Part shown: positions 1 through 6,307 of the stretch, piece by piece | Position numbering within the stretch: the stretch's first letter is position 1 | How the letters are laid out: every line of letters begins with the position of its first letter | Source of the DNA: an uncultured Lentisphaeria bacterium | Lineage (GTDB): Bacteria; Verrucomicrobiota; Lentisphaeria; Victivallales; Victivallaceae | Direction: 5' to 3' | NCBI GenBank assembly: GCA_937888615.1 | Contig: CALABZ010000249.1 | Coordinates: 1-9,697 of the forward strand | Length of the DNA stretch: 9,697 nt | The notes under the pieces: model-generated | Seen by the model: the letters and a program-made list of their open reading frames with translations, nothing else | Databases searched by the model: none | Told to the model about the DNA's origin: nothing | Made by a program: the position numbers and the translations under genes

Positions 1-2331
1 CCGGTAAAGTTTCGCCCAGGCTTCGCCGGATTTGCCTCCCCACGGCAAATAGGAAAATATATAAGTCCAGACCGGGTGCTGGTCGCAGGGCGGCAGTGAG
101 AAATTCATAACCTCGCACTCGACCGGGATTTCTACCGGCAGTGATTTCAGGCGGATGGTTCCCCGGTAGTGTCCGGGGCGGGCCCGGCGGCTGTCGATTA
201 ACAGTCTGAATTGAGCGGATTCGAATTCCCCCAGCGCGAAGGGGACATCGACGGATTCGACCAATTCCGGCAGCGGGCGTTTGCTCCACAGATCATACAT
301 TCCTGGCCAGACTTCTTTCGCCGGTTCCAGATAGCCGATGCGATGAATACTCAGTTGTTCGGACGGAATCGTTTTGCCGTTCTCGCCTTTCAGGTCGCTG
401 ACTTCGAATTCGATATTTTCCACCGGTTTCAGCGCCGACAGGACAAAACTCCGGTGCGCAAATTCATTTATCGCCTGCTTGAATTTCAGGTTCGCCGGAT
501 CGGGATGGCGCACATGATCGCTCAAAAAAATGGTCTGGAACACCGGGTCTTTTTCGAAATCACGCTCTTCCTTCCAGTTCGAGGCGATCAGGGCCGTTCT
601 CGCACCGCGCAGTTCTCCGGCAGTCCGGTCGGCGGAGGCTTGAGCTGAACGGCGATTGTCCGCAGCCTCGCGGTTTTTGGCCGCGATAAACGCTTTTTCA
701 TTCTCCCGACCCGAAAGCACCAGAAACCCAAAGCTCGACAATTCGTTGAATCCTTTTTTGTCCAGCGACCAGCAACTGTGTTCCGCCGGGCCGCTTTGCG
801 GACGGAAGCTGCGGCAGATATTAAGGCGTAGTTCCCGATGCTGTGCCGGATCGATTCCCAGCGAATGCCATGGAATAACGAATTCGGCCGTCCAGACGCC
901 GTCTTTCAGCACAGATGTTCCCGACCATTCGAAATTGACGAACGCATCTCCGTCCTGCGAATCGAACAACTGCCCTCCGGTCCCGATGACGAATTGACGA
1001 AATGCCCGCGAGCCCGGTTCCCCGATGAAACACTCCACCGTATCGCCCTGCCAGATGCCGCCGTCGTCTTTGGACAGTTTCCGGTCGACCTTGGAGCCGG
1101 CATCATCAAAACGGGCCGTGATGTACAGATTATCCCGGTCATAAGTGGCCCCGACGGCGGCTTCATGCGCGCTTGCCGTACCGGATACCGATTGCCTGAA
1201 GCCCCGGCTGAACGCCATTTGGTCTTTGGAGCCGGCAGCATTCAGCACCCGGATATTCGGTCCGTAAAGATCGGGGGTGGCCAATGCCGAAACCAGGGCG
1301 TTGCGTTCGGCGGCACCGGCGGCATTTTTTAGTTCGGTTTCCCACTTTTCCAGCCGTTTCAGGTATTGCATGGCCGTGGGGGCATTCATTGTCGAAGGCA
1401 TGGCCTGCTGAATTTTCCAGAACGAATCCGTTACCGCGGCAAAGGAAGACTTGCCGTATTTTTTTCGGTAAAGAGAGAGCCGGTTTGACAAATCCCCGGC
1501 TTTCTGCTGCGGGACGACGGCATAGTTCGAAAGTGCTTTTCCGCTGCGCTGCGGTTTTTCGAGCGAAATTTTCTTCCCCTCCGTTTTGCGTGCCGTCAGC
1601 GTCGGCGATACCCGCAGGCGCAGTTGATCGAAACAGGCGATTCCGCGGGCATGCAGAACGACCACGCTGAAACTGACATCCGTTGCCGCTTTCAGGATTT
1701 TTACCGATCTTTCCAGATGAATATTTTTGCCGTTTCCCACCATAAACTGCGAATATTCGGTACGGATGTATTTGCCCGCGGCATTGCGCTGTCCGCTGTT
1801 GATGGCGATGCCCTTGCCGCGGATATCCTCGTAGTTGGCCCGTGCTTCGGCGATGTAGGTCCGGTCATGCAGCAGCCGATCGCCCGACACCATGCCGATG
1901 CCCCAATAGGAATCGATATTTTCGTCGAACGATACCACCCGATACACATTGCCGAATTGCTCCATTGCGCTCAGTTGGTTGTTTCTGGTATAGGATTCGT
2001 TGGTGACGAAGAGGTTTTCACGCACCGTCACGCCGTCGGCTTTCACCTCCAGGTCCATCGAGTCGCCCGGGGCGGGTAGCACCACCTGACCCCGATATTC
2101 TCCGGGAGCCGCCCGGACAACGAGGGGGTTACCGCCGGTAATCTCGACTTTTCCGGCATTCACGGGGCGGTTTTCCCGGTCCCGGAGGAAAATCCGGACC
2201 TCAACCGGCTGCCCGGCGGCAGGCTCATGAGAGCTTACCGTAAAGTAACTGAAACCGCTGTCGGGTGCGGCTTGCAGCCATGAACCGCTAAATAGAAGAA
2301 AAAGAAGGAGGAGCTCCATGGTTTTTTTCAT
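1..2331 (-). CDS. Exported CBM9-like domain protein, probable glycoside-hydrolase family (3' end missing)
   Basis: Reading the minus strand from the ATG at 2331 gives 777 codons without a stop up to the window edge, so the C-terminus is missing. I chose this ATG because AGGA lies 7 nt upstream; in-frame ATGs at 2337 and 2319 fit less well. Residues 1-22 are a signal peptide (MKK, then a Leu/Phe-rich core, ending LQAA), so the protein is exported. Residues 30-110 look like a beta-sandwich. Residues about 362-540 resemble a family 9 carbohydrate-binding module: a strand like DNLYITARFDD, then WQGDTVECF with Trp427, and the closing SSFGFLVLS. Around residue 720 comes GHYRGTIRLK, a pattern common in beta-domains that precede the catalytic barrel of large glycan-degrading enzymes. 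The catalytic part would lie outside the window, so enzyme activity is inferred. The divergent AraC-type gene suggests induction by a sugar or glycan. Confidence 0.8.
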   Translation of the reverse strand, partial: MKKTMELLLLFLLFSGSWLQAAPDSGFSYFTVSSHEPAAGQPVEVRIFLRDRENRPVNAGKVEITGGNPLVVRAAPGEYRGQVVLPAPGDSMDLEVKADGVTVRENLFVTNESYTRNNQLSAMEQFGNVYRVVSFDENIDSYWGIGMVSGDRLLHDRTYIAEARANYEDIRGKGIAINSGQRNAAGKYIRTEYSQFMVGNGKNIHLERSVKILKAATDVSFSVVVLHARGIACFDQLRLRVSPTLTARKTEGKKISLEKPQRSGKALSNYAVVPQQKAGDLSNRLSLYRKKYGKSSFAAVTDSFWKIQQAMPSTMNAPTAMQYLKRLEKWETELKNAAGAAERNALVSALATPDLYGPNIRVLNAAGSKDQMAFSRGFRQSVSGTASAHEAAVGATYDRDNLYITARFDDAGSKVDRKLSKDDGGIWQGDTVECFIGEPGSRAFRQFVIGTGGQLFDSQDGDAFVNFEWSGTSVLKDGVWTAEFVIPWHSLGIDPAQHRELRLNICRSFRPQSGPAEHSCWSLDKKGFNELSSFGFLVLSGRENEKAFIAAKNREAADNRRSAQASADRTAGELRGARTALIASNWKEERDFEKDPVFQTIFLSDHVRHPDPANLKFKQAINEFAHRSFVLSALKPVENIEFEVSDLKGENGKTIPSEQLSIHRIGYLEPAKEVWPGMYDLWSKRPLPELVESVDVPFALGEFESAQFRLLIDSRRARPGHYRGTIRLKSLPVEIPVECEVMNFSLPPCDQHPVWTYIFSYLPWGGKSGEAWAKLYR

Positions 2332-2446
2332 CGTCATATCCTTTATTAATCGTTGTTTCCGTCGAGAATTTATGCAATAGCTTCACGGCTTCGTTCGGTT
2401 TCGCCCAACGGCAAATGAATTTAAAAATTTCAGTGACACTATTATA

Positions 2447-2475
2447 ATTATATCTGCCGGGGAGGGATTCCGCAA
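2447..2475 (-). promoter_or_regulatory. Sigma70-like promoter for the exported CBM9 protein
   Basis: On the minus strand TTGCGG (2475-2470) and TATAAT (2452-2447) are 17 nt apart, a near-ideal spacing with a perfect -10 box. A second TATAAT follows directly at 2446-2441. Transcription would start near 2440 and give a leader of about 109 nt before the ATG at 2331. This is sequence matching only; promoter rules in this lineage are assumed to follow the sigma70 consensus. Confidence 0.5.
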
Positions 2476-2479
2476 TAAC

Positions 2480-2507
2480 TTGAAAAGTTTAAAAAGTATG
2501 ATATCCT
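2480..2507 (+). promoter_or_regulatory. Possible promoter for the AraC-family gene
   Basis: TTGAAA (2480-2485) is followed after 16 nt by TATCCT (2502-2507). Transcription would begin near 2514, which makes the ATG at 2515 almost leaderless and favours the ATG at 2548. It lies back to back with the minus-strand promoter (the -35 boxes are only 4 nt apart), so a regulator bound here could affect both genes. The -10 box matches the consensus only in part. Confidence 0.3.
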
Positions 2508-2547
2508 ATCAATAATGTTCACAAATTATGGAATCCGGAAGTCGCAA

Positions 2548-3447
2548 ATGAAACGAAAATATATCTGCCTGGATCATGGGAAAACGCTTTTGCGCGGTTA
2601 CAATATCGGGTCCTATCCGATTCATCATTTTTTCTACAAGGAGAACTTTTCTCCGGAAGACCCGCTGTACCCGATTCAGATATCCCTGGCCGGCGATGAT
2701 GAATGGATTGCCGGTTGTTACCGTCACCGGGCGAATTCCGACGTGTTCGCCATTGAATTCGTCCAACAGGGGATATTTGTTTTCACACAGGATGGGCGCA
2801 AGGTCAAGGCCGGGCCCGGTGAAATTTTCCTCGTCCATCTGGGCGCGGAAACGGAAATGGCCATCGAAGGGGACTATGCCATGAAGCGGACCCTTGTGTT
2901 CGCCGGACCGCTTCTCCCGGGGTGTGTCGACCTGCTGGGGCTTAACGGTGTGAACCTGGTCGCACCCTGTGCCGAAGACCGGATCGTCATTTCCGCATTT
3001 TTTGACCGGATTTATGCGCAATGCCGCCTGAATGACGCCGCCAGTTACCACGAAACAGCCATGCAGTCTTATGGATTGCTGGTCAAATTGTCGGCCATCA
3101 GCAGGAGCAGCGCATATCCGCAACAGTTGCGTCAGGTTCTTGAGTTCATTCATGAGAATCTGAATGAGCGGCTCAATGTCGAAATGATGTGCCGCCAGGC
3201 CGGGATCAGCCCCGCCACTTTGCACCGGATGTTTATCAAGTATCTGAAAGAACGCCCCATCGACTATTTCCTGCGCCTGAAAATGGCCCGCGCCGCCGAC
3301 CTGATCGAGCGCAAAACCGGTTCGATAAAAGAAATCGCCAACGTCATGGGCTTTTCTTCCCCTCAATATTTCTCCACAGAATTCAGAAAGCGCTATGGCG
3401 TAACCCCGAAAAATTACAGCCGGACCGAACTTCATAAGTACGGGTAA
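2548..3447 (+). CDS. AraC-family transcriptional regulator
   Basis: A 299-residue DNA-binding regulator. The N-terminal half (about 1-150) is a cupin-like ligand-sensing domain, including the GPGEIFLVHLG strand typical of AraC sensors. Residues about 194-290 form the double helix-turn-helix domain. The second helix pair is canonical: IANVMGFSSPQYFSTEF followed by RKRYGVTPKNY. The frame is open from an ATG at 2515, but I prefer 2548 because GGAAG lies 6 nt upstream and a possible transcription start sits near 2514. The length fits the family. Divergence from the exported CBM9 protein suggests that it activates that gene in response to a sugar; the ligand cannot be read from the sequence. I saw no clear terminator after it. 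Confidence 0.9.
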   Translation: MKRKYICLDHGKTLLRGYNIGSYPIHHFFYKENFSPEDPLYPIQISLAGDDEWIAGCYRHRANSDVFAIEFVQQGIFVFTQDGRKVKAGPGEIFLVHLGAETEMAIEGDYAMKRTLVFAGPLLPGCVDLLGLNGVNLVAPCAEDRIVISAFFDRIYAQCRLNDAASYHETAMQSYGLLVKLSAISRSSAYPQQLRQVLEFIHENLNERLNVEMMCRQAGISPATLHRMFIKYLKERPIDYFLRLKMARAADLIERKTGSIKEIANVMGFSSPQYFSTEFRKRYGVTPKNYSRTELHKYG

Positions 3448-3625
3448 TCATGGCTTGTTCTTGCCCGACAGTGTAAAGATGGCGAAACATTCAATGAACG
3501 AAGGCCGGATTCCGCTTATTTTTCCGGGCCCGGCGGATCAATAGTTCCAATTAAGTCTTATTGCCGGTATCGGTTGATTCCGGGCGGGTGAAGTCTGGAG
3601 GTTGTTTGAAAATCGACTGTAATCA
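3448..3625. other. Intergenic spacer with no gene seen
   Basis: Non-coding stretch between the AraC gene and the secretion cluster. It holds a 10-bp palindrome, CCGGGCCCGG (3524-3533), inside an imperfect dyad, but no U-tract that would make it an intrinsic terminator. I found no convincing small gene, tRNA or repeat here. Confidence 0.5.
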
Positions 3626-3643
3626 TTTTTGCAATTGCGAAAA
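3626..3643. promoter_or_regulatory. Candidate operator dyad (possible Fur-family site)
   Basis: TTTTTGCAATTGCGAAAA is an 18-bp palindrome with 8 of 9 base pairs matching around the AA|TT centre. It overlaps a second dyad, TGCGA-AAAG-TCGCA (3636-3649). It lies about 70 nt before the small membrane protein and just before weak -10-like sequences (TAATAA at 3656-3661), where an operator would be expected. A Fur-family gene lies in the same gene string, so autoregulation is possible. The dyad does not match a Fur, Zur or PerR box that I know, so the regulator is a guess. Confidence 0.3.
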
Positions 3644-3712
3644 GTCGCATTTTGGTAATAAAAATAGCGCAATGCTTGCTTTTTTGTACGAAGAGAAGTA
3701 AGTTATTTCACT

Positions 3713-4120
3713 ATGAAACCAGCGAGATACAAATATTTTGCCACAGTCGCATCTTTGACGGCGATAGTCGTCATGATCCTCTGCGAAGTTCTGCATCCGC
3801 TGTTCCACGGGCATTCCCTGTGGGGCGGTACGGAATGTTGCGGTGAAATTATTTGTGAGAAGCAACACACCGCCGCCATTTCAACTGTTCACCATAGGCA
3901 GGCGGTGAAAAGCGGCGATTCATCATTTTGTCCGATTTGCGCGGGACTGTTCTTTTCGATCGTCCCGTCAGGGAGTGTGGAGTTTTTTAAATGCGAACAG
4001 GCGTGGGAAACCCTTTCCTTCGCGAAGCGTTTTACCTGTTCGGCAATCATCCTGCATTTTTCGCGGGGGCCTCCTGTTGACGAAGCCAATTTTTCCGGGT
4101 CTTTAACCCGGATTTCCTGA
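3713..4120 (+). CDS. Small Cys/His-rich membrane protein (DUF2946-like), function unknown
   Basis: A 135-residue protein. Residues 9-27 form a hydrophobic membrane anchor or uncleaved signal. The rest is rich in possible metal ligands: C24, H28, H32, H34, C42, C43, C48, H52, H60, H61, then the CPIC pair C73/C76 before a second hydrophobic stretch (77-92), and finally C94, C109 and H115. The sequence RGPP at 118-121 near the C-terminus and the HxH...CPxC layout recall small membrane proteins of the DUF2946 type, often found near metal-transport genes. That likeness is from memory and weak. The ribosome site is poor: a GA-rich run ends about 14 nt upstream. It is the first gene of the plus-strand string and lies 74 nt before a prepilin. 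A role in metal binding or sensing is inferred from composition and from the nearby Fur-family gene. Confidence 0.6.
   Translation: MKPARYKYFATVASLTAIVVMILCEVLHPLFHGHSLWGGTECCGEIICEKQHTAAISTVHHRQAVKSGDSSFCPICAGLFFSIVPSGSVEFFKCEQAWETLSFAKRFTCSAIILHFSRGPPVDEANFSGSLTRIS
4094..4112 (+). terminator. Weak hairpin at the gene end, possible attenuator
   Basis: TCCGGGT-CTTTA-ACCCGGA is a perfect 7-bp stem with a 5-nt loop, overlapping the last codons of the Cys/His-rich protein. Only three Ts follow, so it would be a poor intrinsic terminator. It may trim read-through into the prepilin or stabilise an mRNA end. Confidence 0.25.
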
Positions 4121-4194
4121 GAACCGCGCCGTTTTGCTGTGGCGGGGGCTCGGGGTACGTCAACTGAAAAAAAACAATCAAGGAGTCATCCCGC

Positions 4195-5031
4195 ATGAAA
4201 AAGCATGCTTATGTCAAGAAATACTTTTCGCTTATTGAATTGCTCATCGTCATCGCCATCATCGGCGCGCTGTCAGCCATGATCATCCCGGCGTTTTCCA
4301 GCTCGGAAAAAGATTCCAAGGAATCCGCCGACGCCTACAACAACCGGGGCATCCTCCGCTACATCCACATGTTCAAGGATGCGAACGGATATTTCCCGAG
4401 CGGCTTCCACACCGGACTGAGTACGAGCGGGGCCGCGCTGACCACGCTGTCGGAAGCGTTCGGCGAAGCGGAATCGGACGCAATGGAATTGAATGACACT
4501 TTTTCCGTGACCACGTTGAGCAATACGGCGGCGACCGAGGACGACAGCGCCAAGCTGTATATCACTTCACTCAAAGAAGCCGGAATCAACTACTTGACCG
4601 CGGGGGAAGTGTCCGACGCGACCGCGACGCCGCTGAAAGACAGCACTTCCACCGTCAGCGTACTCAAGGTCGATCCGTCGAAATTCGCCGCGGATGAAGA
4701 ACCGGTATTCAACGGCAGGAAACTTTCCGCCTACCTGAAACCGCTTCAGTTTGAGATGGGCGAGCATGAGGACAACGGCATCATCGTGGCGCTGTTCGTC
4801 ACGCCGAACATCGACTGGGAGACCGTCTACAGCGGCGGCTATCATCAGCATGAAGATCACGGCCATTTCGAAAGCAGGACCGCTTCGAAAATCGCGTTGA
4901 AAAACACGCCGGTGTCGAATGTGTCCGACGCGGATTTCAAGTATTTCGTCTGCTTCTTCAAGCTCAGTAATGACGGAAGCGCCGCGCAGTTGATCGGCAT
5001 CACCTCGCCGGAACTGACGGTCGTCGAATAA
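4195..5031 (+). CDS. Type II secretion / type IV pilin-like prepilin with a His cluster
   Basis: A 278-residue prepilin-like protein. AAGGAG about 10 nt upstream supports the ATG at 4195. A short basic leader (residues 1-10, with several Lys) is followed by FSLIELLIVIAIIGALSAMIIPAF, given here as two overlapping parts: FSLIELLIVI and IAIIGALSAM. The conserved Glu at +5 is E15, and prepilin peptidase would cut before F11. Residue -1 is Tyr rather than the usual Gly. The globular part is beta-rich and lacks the calcium loop of GspG, so I cannot name a Gsp subunit. Residues 216-226 read YHQHEDHGHFE, with H217, H219, H222 and H224 as possible metal ligands; GEHED occurs earlier too. The subunit would be inserted in the inner membrane and assembled into a pilus or pseudopilus. 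Its neighbours, a Cys/His-rich protein and a Fur-family protein, make a metal link plausible. Confidence 0.85.
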   Translation: MKKHAYVKKYFSLIELLIVIAIIGALSAMIIPAFSSSEKDSKESADAYNNRGILRYIHMFKDANGYFPSGFHTGLSTSGAALTTLSEAFGEAESDAMELNDTFSVTTLSNTAATEDDSAKLYITSLKEAGINYLTAGEVSDATATPLKDSTSTVSVLKVDPSKFAADEEPVFNGRKLSAYLKPLQFEMGEHEDNGIIVALFVTPNIDWETVYSGGYHQHEDHGHFESRTASKIALKNTPVSNVSDADFKYFVCFFKLSNDGSAAQLIGITSPELTVVE

Positions 5032-5055
5032 TCATTGCTCCAAATCCAGGTTTTT

Positions 5056-5087
5056 CCGCAGAGGACGGCAACCGCCGCCCTTTGCGG
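5056..5087 (+). promoter_or_regulatory. Strong intercistronic hairpin before the Fur-family gene
   Basis: The 32-nt segment folds into a 14-pair stem with one A-C mismatch and one G-U pair, capped by an AACC loop; the outer arms are CCGCAGAGG and CCTTTGCGG-like. It starts after five Ts and has no U-tract downstream on either strand, so it is not a classic terminator. It ends 12 nt before the ATG at 5100 and just before GAGG, the likely ribosome site. It could set the expression ratio between the abundant pilin and the regulator by attenuation, mRNA processing or control of translation. Confidence 0.5.
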
Positions 5088-5099
5088 ATTCGAGGTTAT

Positions 5100-5546
5100 A
5101 TGAAGGAAGAATATGAACTGTTCCATTCATTCCTGAAAAAACAGGGCATGAATTTCACCTCGGTACGCCAAGCGATACTGGATACCTTGTGTGAACAGGA
5201 GAGCCATTTCACTGTGCGCGACATCCTGCCGCGGGTGAAAGTCAAAAATATTGCAGTCAACCGCGCCAGCCTTTACCGGAACATCCATCTGTTGAAACTG
5301 GCGGGACTCCTTGAGGAAGTGCCGCCGGCGGAACGTTCCGGACGGGGTTGTTTCCGTATGGTCCGGCGCAGGCCGAGGAGATGTATCCTGTTCTGCCCCG
5401 GATGCCATATCGCCGAGCAAATCGCCGACGACGAATTCGATCGCGCGCTGGTCCGGCTGTGCGAACGGTTTCGGCTGGACCCCGACACGCTCCAGGTGAG
5501 AATCGAGGCGCGGCACCTCTGCGGACGCCATCCACAAAATCATTGA
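5100..5546 (+). CDS. Fur-family transcriptional regulator, sensory His motif lost
   Basis: A 148-residue Fur-superfamily protein of usual length. Residues 5-75 form the winged helix: FTSVRQAILDTL near the start, and the recognition region VNRASLYRNIHLLKLAGLL (53-71). The dimerisation domain follows, with C99-x2-C102 as the first half of the structural zinc site and C141-x2-H144 in place of the usual second CxxC. The family's HHHxH-type sensory motif just before the first CxxC is missing: residues 89-96 read RRRPRRCI, so its His ligands are replaced by Arg and Ile. The frame is otherwise continuous and still aligns with Fur on both sides, so a frameshift is unlikely. The ATG at 5100 has GAGG close by; an in-frame TTG at 5082 lies inside the hairpin and is less likely. 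It may repress this gene string; the effector is unknown. Confidence 0.85.
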   Translation: MKEEYELFHSFLKKQGMNFTSVRQAILDTLCEQESHFTVRDILPRVKVKNIAVNRASLYRNIHLLKLAGLLEEVPPAERSGRGCFRMVRRRPRRCILFCPGCHIAEQIADDEFDRALVRLCERFRLDPDTLQVRIEARHLCGRHPQNH

Positions 5547-5582
5547 GTGATCCGGTTATCCGGGAATGAAGGAAAATTGAAA

Positions 5583-6305
5583 ATGCATCGAAGAAACGGA
5601 AGAGCTTCCGCAAGGAATTTCTCCCTGATCGAACTTCTGATTGTGATCGGAATCCTGGGCGCACTGTTGACGCTGGTGCTGCCGAGCTTCAACAACACGA
5701 CGACGGAAGCGAAAGACACGGTTGCACTGGCGGAAATGAAAGATATTCAGTCGGCGTTCCGCCGTTTCGCCTCCGACGTTATTTTCCGCGAGGATCAAAG
5801 CGGCAACGGCAATAAATATCTCTACGACATCGGCAAATACGGCCTGTGGCCGCTGATGGTTGAAAAACATCCTTTAGAGAGCGAACAGACCGGCATCGAA
5901 TATGAGGATTACGACCCGGAGGCCGGGGTCGGTCGTCGCGGCCCTTATCTGAATGAAGAAGGCTATCTGAAGATCATTGCAAGTCCGGCCATCACGGGAA
6001 GCGGTCAATACGGCCAGCCCGGGGACGAGTCCGGCGCCAGTTCGGTTCCGGTCATTAAAGACCCCTACGGCGGATATTACCGGGTGCTGGTTCCGGCCGC
6101 GAACAGCGGCGGCGATAATTTATCTTTATTCAAGCGGCTCCAGAAGATGGTGCTGGTCTGTACCGGCCCCAATGGACAGCTTGACACGACCCCGACGTCG
6201 TTTTATACTGCCGGGGAGGACGGTTCACACCAAAACAAAGTAAACGATCTAAAAGCGGAGGGCGACGATATCGTGATTCGTCTGATGCCGCTGGCCGGGT
6301 ATTGA
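5583..6305 (+). CDS. GspG-like major pseudopilin
   Basis: A 240-residue prepilin-like protein. The frame is open from a GTG at 5547, but the ATG at 5583 has GAAGGA 9 nt upstream and gives a normal short basic leader. Residues 13-37 are the hydrophobic pilin helix beginning FSLIELLIVIGILGALL, with Glu at +5 (E17) and Asn, not Gly, at -1. Past the helix it shows the GspG pattern: GPYLNEEG (120-127), DPYGGYYRV (160-168), then CTGPNGQLDT (193-202) and GDDIVIRL (227-234), which parallel the GPYL / DPWG-Y / S-GADG / DDI elements that form the calcium site in GspG. It is longer than usual GspG (about 140 residues) because of insertions between these elements. The product is likely a structural pseudopilin of a type II secretion-like system. 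It lies 36 nt after the Fur-family gene and 2 nt before the next prepilin. Confidence 0.85.
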   Translation: MHRRNGRASARNFSLIELLIVIGILGALLTLVLPSFNNTTTEAKDTVALAEMKDIQSAFRRFASDVIFREDQSGNGNKYLYDIGKYGLWPLMVEKHPLESEQTGIEYEDYDPEAGVGRRGPYLNEEGYLKIIASPAITGSGQYGQPGDESGASSVPVIKDPYGGYYRVLVPAANSGGDNLSLFKRLQKMVLVCTGPNGQLDTTPTSFYTAGEDGSHQNKVNDLKAEGDDIVIRLMPLAGY

Positions 6306-6307
6306 AT

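Noticed and set aside
211..2079. Series of plus-strand open frames of 110-165 residues
   Set aside because: They lie opposite a continuous 777-codon frame that has a signal peptide and CBM9-like domain; their products show no domain or ribosome sites.
2509..3435. 308-residue open frame on the minus strand opposite the AraC gene
   Set aside because: It mirrors the AraC gene almost exactly, has no recognisable domain, and the plus strand encodes a clear double helix-turn-helix.
3524..3533. CCGGGCCCGG palindrome as a terminator of the AraC gene
   Set aside because: It has no loop and no following U-tract on either strand.
5311..5569. Possible frameshift inside the Fur-family gene, suggested by its Arg-rich segment
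   Set aside because: The other frames do not restore an HHHxH motif, and the annotated frame aligns with Fur before and after the segment.
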